Assembly: GCA_034117945.1 (NCBI GenBank)
Contig: JAXEOR010000097.1
Coordinates: forward strand, 1 to 7,653
Length of the DNA: 7,653 nucleotides
Source: SIG438 sp034117945
GTDB lineage: Bacteria > Bacillota > Clostridia > HGM11514
Direction: 5' to 3'
Part shown: in pieces, positions 5,933-7,653 of the stretch
Layout: every line of letters begins with the position of its first letter
Position numbering within the stretch: position 1 is the first letter of the stretch
Notes under the pieces: generated by a model
Seen by the model: the letters and a program-made list of their open reading frames with translations, nothing else
What the model was told of the DNA's origin: nothing
Database searches by the model: none
Made by a program: the position numbers and the translations under genes

Positions 5933-5961
5933 ATTATAGCATACCTGATCAAAAAAAGCAA
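5933..5961 (-). promoter_or_regulatory. Promoter of tRNA-Ala
   Basis: On the minus strand a perfect TATAAT (5933-5938) is preceded by TGC, making an extended -10. TTGCTT (5956-5961) lies 17 bases further upstream as a weak -35. The predicted start is near 5926, about 11 bases before the tRNA. The ATGCTATAAT core is identical to that of the tRNA-Val promoter. Confidence 0.78.
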
Positions 5962-6028
5962 TACCTTTTTTGAAATTTTCTAAATTTTTTCTGATCTCTT
6001 TCTACGCTGTACATTTGTCCAATTTCTT

Positions 6029-6074
6029 TCTAAAAAAGAAATTCGGGATCCATCCTTTTTGATGAATCCCGAAT
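6029..6074 (-). terminator. Rho-independent terminator of the SLH-protein gene
   Basis: Arms 6041-6054 (ATTCGGGATCCATC) and 6061-6074 (GATGAATCCCGAAT) pair over 14 bp with one mismatch around a 6-base loop. On the minus strand TTTCTTTTTTAG follows. It lies about 65 bases after the stop codon. A second perfect 9-bp inverted repeat (6021-6029 with 6035-6043) overlaps the T-tract and could form an alternative hairpin. Confidence 0.88.
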
Positions 6075-6096
6075 CCAGCAAAATCTATTTGGCTGT

Positions 6097-6111
6097 CAAG
6101 CAGCCTGCTTG
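6097..6111. repeat. Small palindrome downstream of the SLH-protein gene
   Basis: CAAGCAG-C-CTGCTTG is a perfect 7-bp inverted repeat around one base, in the untranslated end between the stop codon at 6139 and the terminator. It may be a short hairpin that protects the transcript end. No other role is visible. Confidence 0.3.
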
Positions 6112-6138
6112 TATAAAAGTGGAGATAGGGGAAAATAA

Positions 6139-7653
6139 TTACAAAATTCTTTTCAGAATCGCTACCGCCTGGGCGCGGGTTGTGCAGGCCAGCGGTGCAA
6201 AGCTTCCGTCGGTCATTCCGGAAATGATGCCCGCTCCCACAGATTTTTCCACATAGTCCTTTGCCCAAGGCTGAATGTCAGACGCATCCGTAAAGGAAAG
6301 CTCCTTTGATGTGGCTTCTTTTCCAAGGAATTCATATGCCTTTACAGCGATGACCGCCGCTTCCTGGCGGGTAATGGTATCCTCAGGACGGAACTTACCA
6401 TCATAGCCCTGAATCAAACCAGCCTCCGCCGCCAGGTTTACATAAGAAGTATACCAAGCGCCCTGCTCCACATCCTCAAAGAATCCTTGAGGATTACCGG
6501 TTAGCTTCAATGCTTTCACAATCAGGGTTGCAAATTCTGCTCTGGTGATTTCCCGGTCCGGTTCAAAGGTGGTTGCGGTCACACCGGCCACAATTCCTTT
6601 TTGATACAGATCATTAATATCCTTCTCTGCCCAATGACCGATAATATCGGTAAAGGAAGAAGCTTCTGTAGGCTGCTCTGTTCCCTGATTGATGGCTCCG
6701 GTATAAATACCGCCGGAACTGCCGCCGCCGTTTCCGGGAATTACAGGCTCTACAGTGGGAACCGGCGAGGGAGAAGGCTCGGTGATTTCATAAGAAACCA
6801 ACTCCGTCAGCAGCTTAGTGTAAATCACTGCATCGTTCCCTTCCGTTGTTCTGTAAATTGTCACGTTAGACAAGTCTCCGCTGGATGGCACGGTCTTCAC
6901 AGTTGTGTAAGTGCCTTGCTCATTCAAATATGCGATTCTGGCACTCTTTTGCCCGGTCAACACAATTTTCACCCACTGATCCGCCTGTACGGGAACGCTG
7001 CTTCCCAAGGAATAAACCTCTTTCGGTTTTGCAGATGAGGCAGACGTGCCGGAAGGAGAATCTCCCTTTACCGGCAGCTGCAGCTCGCCGTTCCAATTTC
7101 GGCCTGTCAGTACAGTACCGGCAGCCAGTTCCATGGTCACTCCGTCCGCTTCACTGCGGATTTGCGGTACCAAATTCTCTCCCGGTGTCATCTTCAACAC
7201 CGGCTTTCTCACACCGGCATTGATGATAAACTTCAACTCCGGCACCCAATCAATCATGTCTACCGCCTCATCTTGGGTAAAGATTTTTACCGTGCCCACA
7301 GCATCCTTCAATTCCTGATACAAATCCTCCAAAGAAGCGGCTGCTTTTTGCGCTCCGTCTGTAGAGGTGTATTCGCTGTCAAATATCTTTTGGCTGTTTT
7401 CCACCTCTTTTTTCAGTGCCTCCAGCTGTTCTGCCGGATACTGACCATATTCTGTTCCGGCTTCTGCATCTTGAAGCAAAGCATTTGCCGAGTCAATGGC
7501 CTGTTTCAGTTCGGTTTTATCCACATTGATCGGAGATACGGTCACTGTAGTTCCCGGACTGTTCACAAAACCAATATACCCCTCCTTGGAAACCAGTCCC
7601 GAAAGGGCTTTGGTTTCATCAAAGAGAACCTCTCCGTTCACCGTCATCACAAT
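6139..7653 (-). CDS. Surface protein with three C-terminal SLH domains (N-terminus outside window)
   Basis: This is the last 504 codons of a larger secreted protein; the frame is still open at the window edge. Numbering residues from the ATG at 7650: residues 1-40 (GYIGFVNSPGTTVTVSPI) look like the end of a beta-sandwich domain. Residues about 44-117 form a charged helical FIVAR-like module (LKQAIDSANALLQDAE). Residues about 125-290 are beta-rich (MELAAGTVLTGRNWNGELQLP). Residues 291-330 are a Pro/Ser/Gly-rich linker. SLH domains span about 331-380 (FTDIIGHWAEKDI, ending ITRAE), 390-440 (WYTSYVNLAAEAGLIQGYDGK, ending ITRQE) and 450-503 (ending TTRAQAVAILKRIL, then TAA). Such triplets anchor proteins to pyruvylated wall polymers. 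The catalytic or binding part lies upstream and is not visible, so its function cannot be named. A polysaccharide-acting enzyme is possible. Confidence 0.9.
   Translation of the reverse strand: MVMTVNGEVLFDETKALSGLVSKEGYIGFVNSPGTTVTVSPINVDKTELKQAIDSANALLQDAEAGTEYGQYPAEQLEALKKEVENSQKIFDSEYTSTDGAQKAAASLEDLYQELKDAVGTVKIFTQDEAVDMIDWVPELKFIINAGVRKPVLKMTPGENLVPQIRSEADGVTMELAAGTVLTGRNWNGELQLPVKGDSPSGTSASSAKPKEVYSLGSSVPVQADQWVKIVLTGQKSARIAYLNEQGTYTTVKTVPSSGDLSNVTIYRTTEGNDAVIYTKLLTELVSYEITEPSPSPVPTVEPVIPGNGGGSSGGIYTGAINQGTEQPTEASSFTDIIGHWAEKDINDLYQKGIVAGVTATTFEPDREITRAEFATLIVKALKLTGNPQGFFEDVEQGAWYTSYVNLAAEAGLIQGYDGKFRPEDTITRQEAAVIAVKAYEFLGKEATSKELSFTDASDIQPWAKDYVEKSVGAGIISGMTDGSFAPLACTTRAQAVAILKRIL

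Noticed and set aside
6601..7318. Plus-strand reading frames opposite the SLH-protein gene
   Set aside because: They are antisense shadows with Cys/Arg/Ser-rich translations and no recognisable domain.

Overview
The window looks like chromosomal DNA of a Gram-positive-type anaerobe (Bacillota, probably Clostridia). The evidence is: moderate G+C with A/T-rich intergenic regions, strong AGGAG-type ribosome binding sites, sigma-A-like promoters with 17-bp spacers, a surface protein ending in three SLH domains, and an oligogalacturonide/galacturonate gene set resembling lplD-uxaB-uxaA of Bacillota. No phage, plasmid, insertion sequence or CRISPR feature is visible.

Layout. (1) 1-416, minus strand: N-terminal part of an AraC-family regulator, cut by the window edge. 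(2) 417-587: divergent control region with a good promoter for the regulator, a -10 element for the catabolic genes and A/T-rich palindromes. (3) 588-4628, plus strand: three tightly packed genes, namely a GH4 alpha-galacturonidase, tagaturonate reductase (uxaB) and altronate dehydratase (uxaA), closed by a bidirectional terminator. (4) 4720-5538, minus strand: uppP, undecaprenyl-diphosphatase. (5) 5642-5915, minus strand: tRNA-Val(GAC) and tRNA-Ala(GGC), each with its own promoter and terminator. (6) 6139-7653, minus strand: C-terminal 504 codons of an SLH-domain surface protein, with its terminator.

How the genes work together. The GH4 enzyme would release galacturonate from short oligogalacturonides. 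After isomerisation to tagaturonate by UxaC (not in the window), UxaB makes D-altronate and UxaA makes 2-keto-3-deoxygluconate. The divergent AraC-type regulator is the natural candidate to sense the substrate; this is inferred from position only.

Main anomaly. The GH4 gene is one uninterrupted frame of full family length, except for two in-frame TGA codons (642-644 and 1230-1232). Both sit exactly where GH4 alpha-galacturonidases have a conserved tryptophan. There is no frameshift and no other in-frame stop. The same gene also uses TGG four times and ends with TGA. The options are a very young pseudogene, sequencing or assembly error, or UGA read as Trp at these sites. A genome-wide UGA=Trp code is unlikely from the evidence here.
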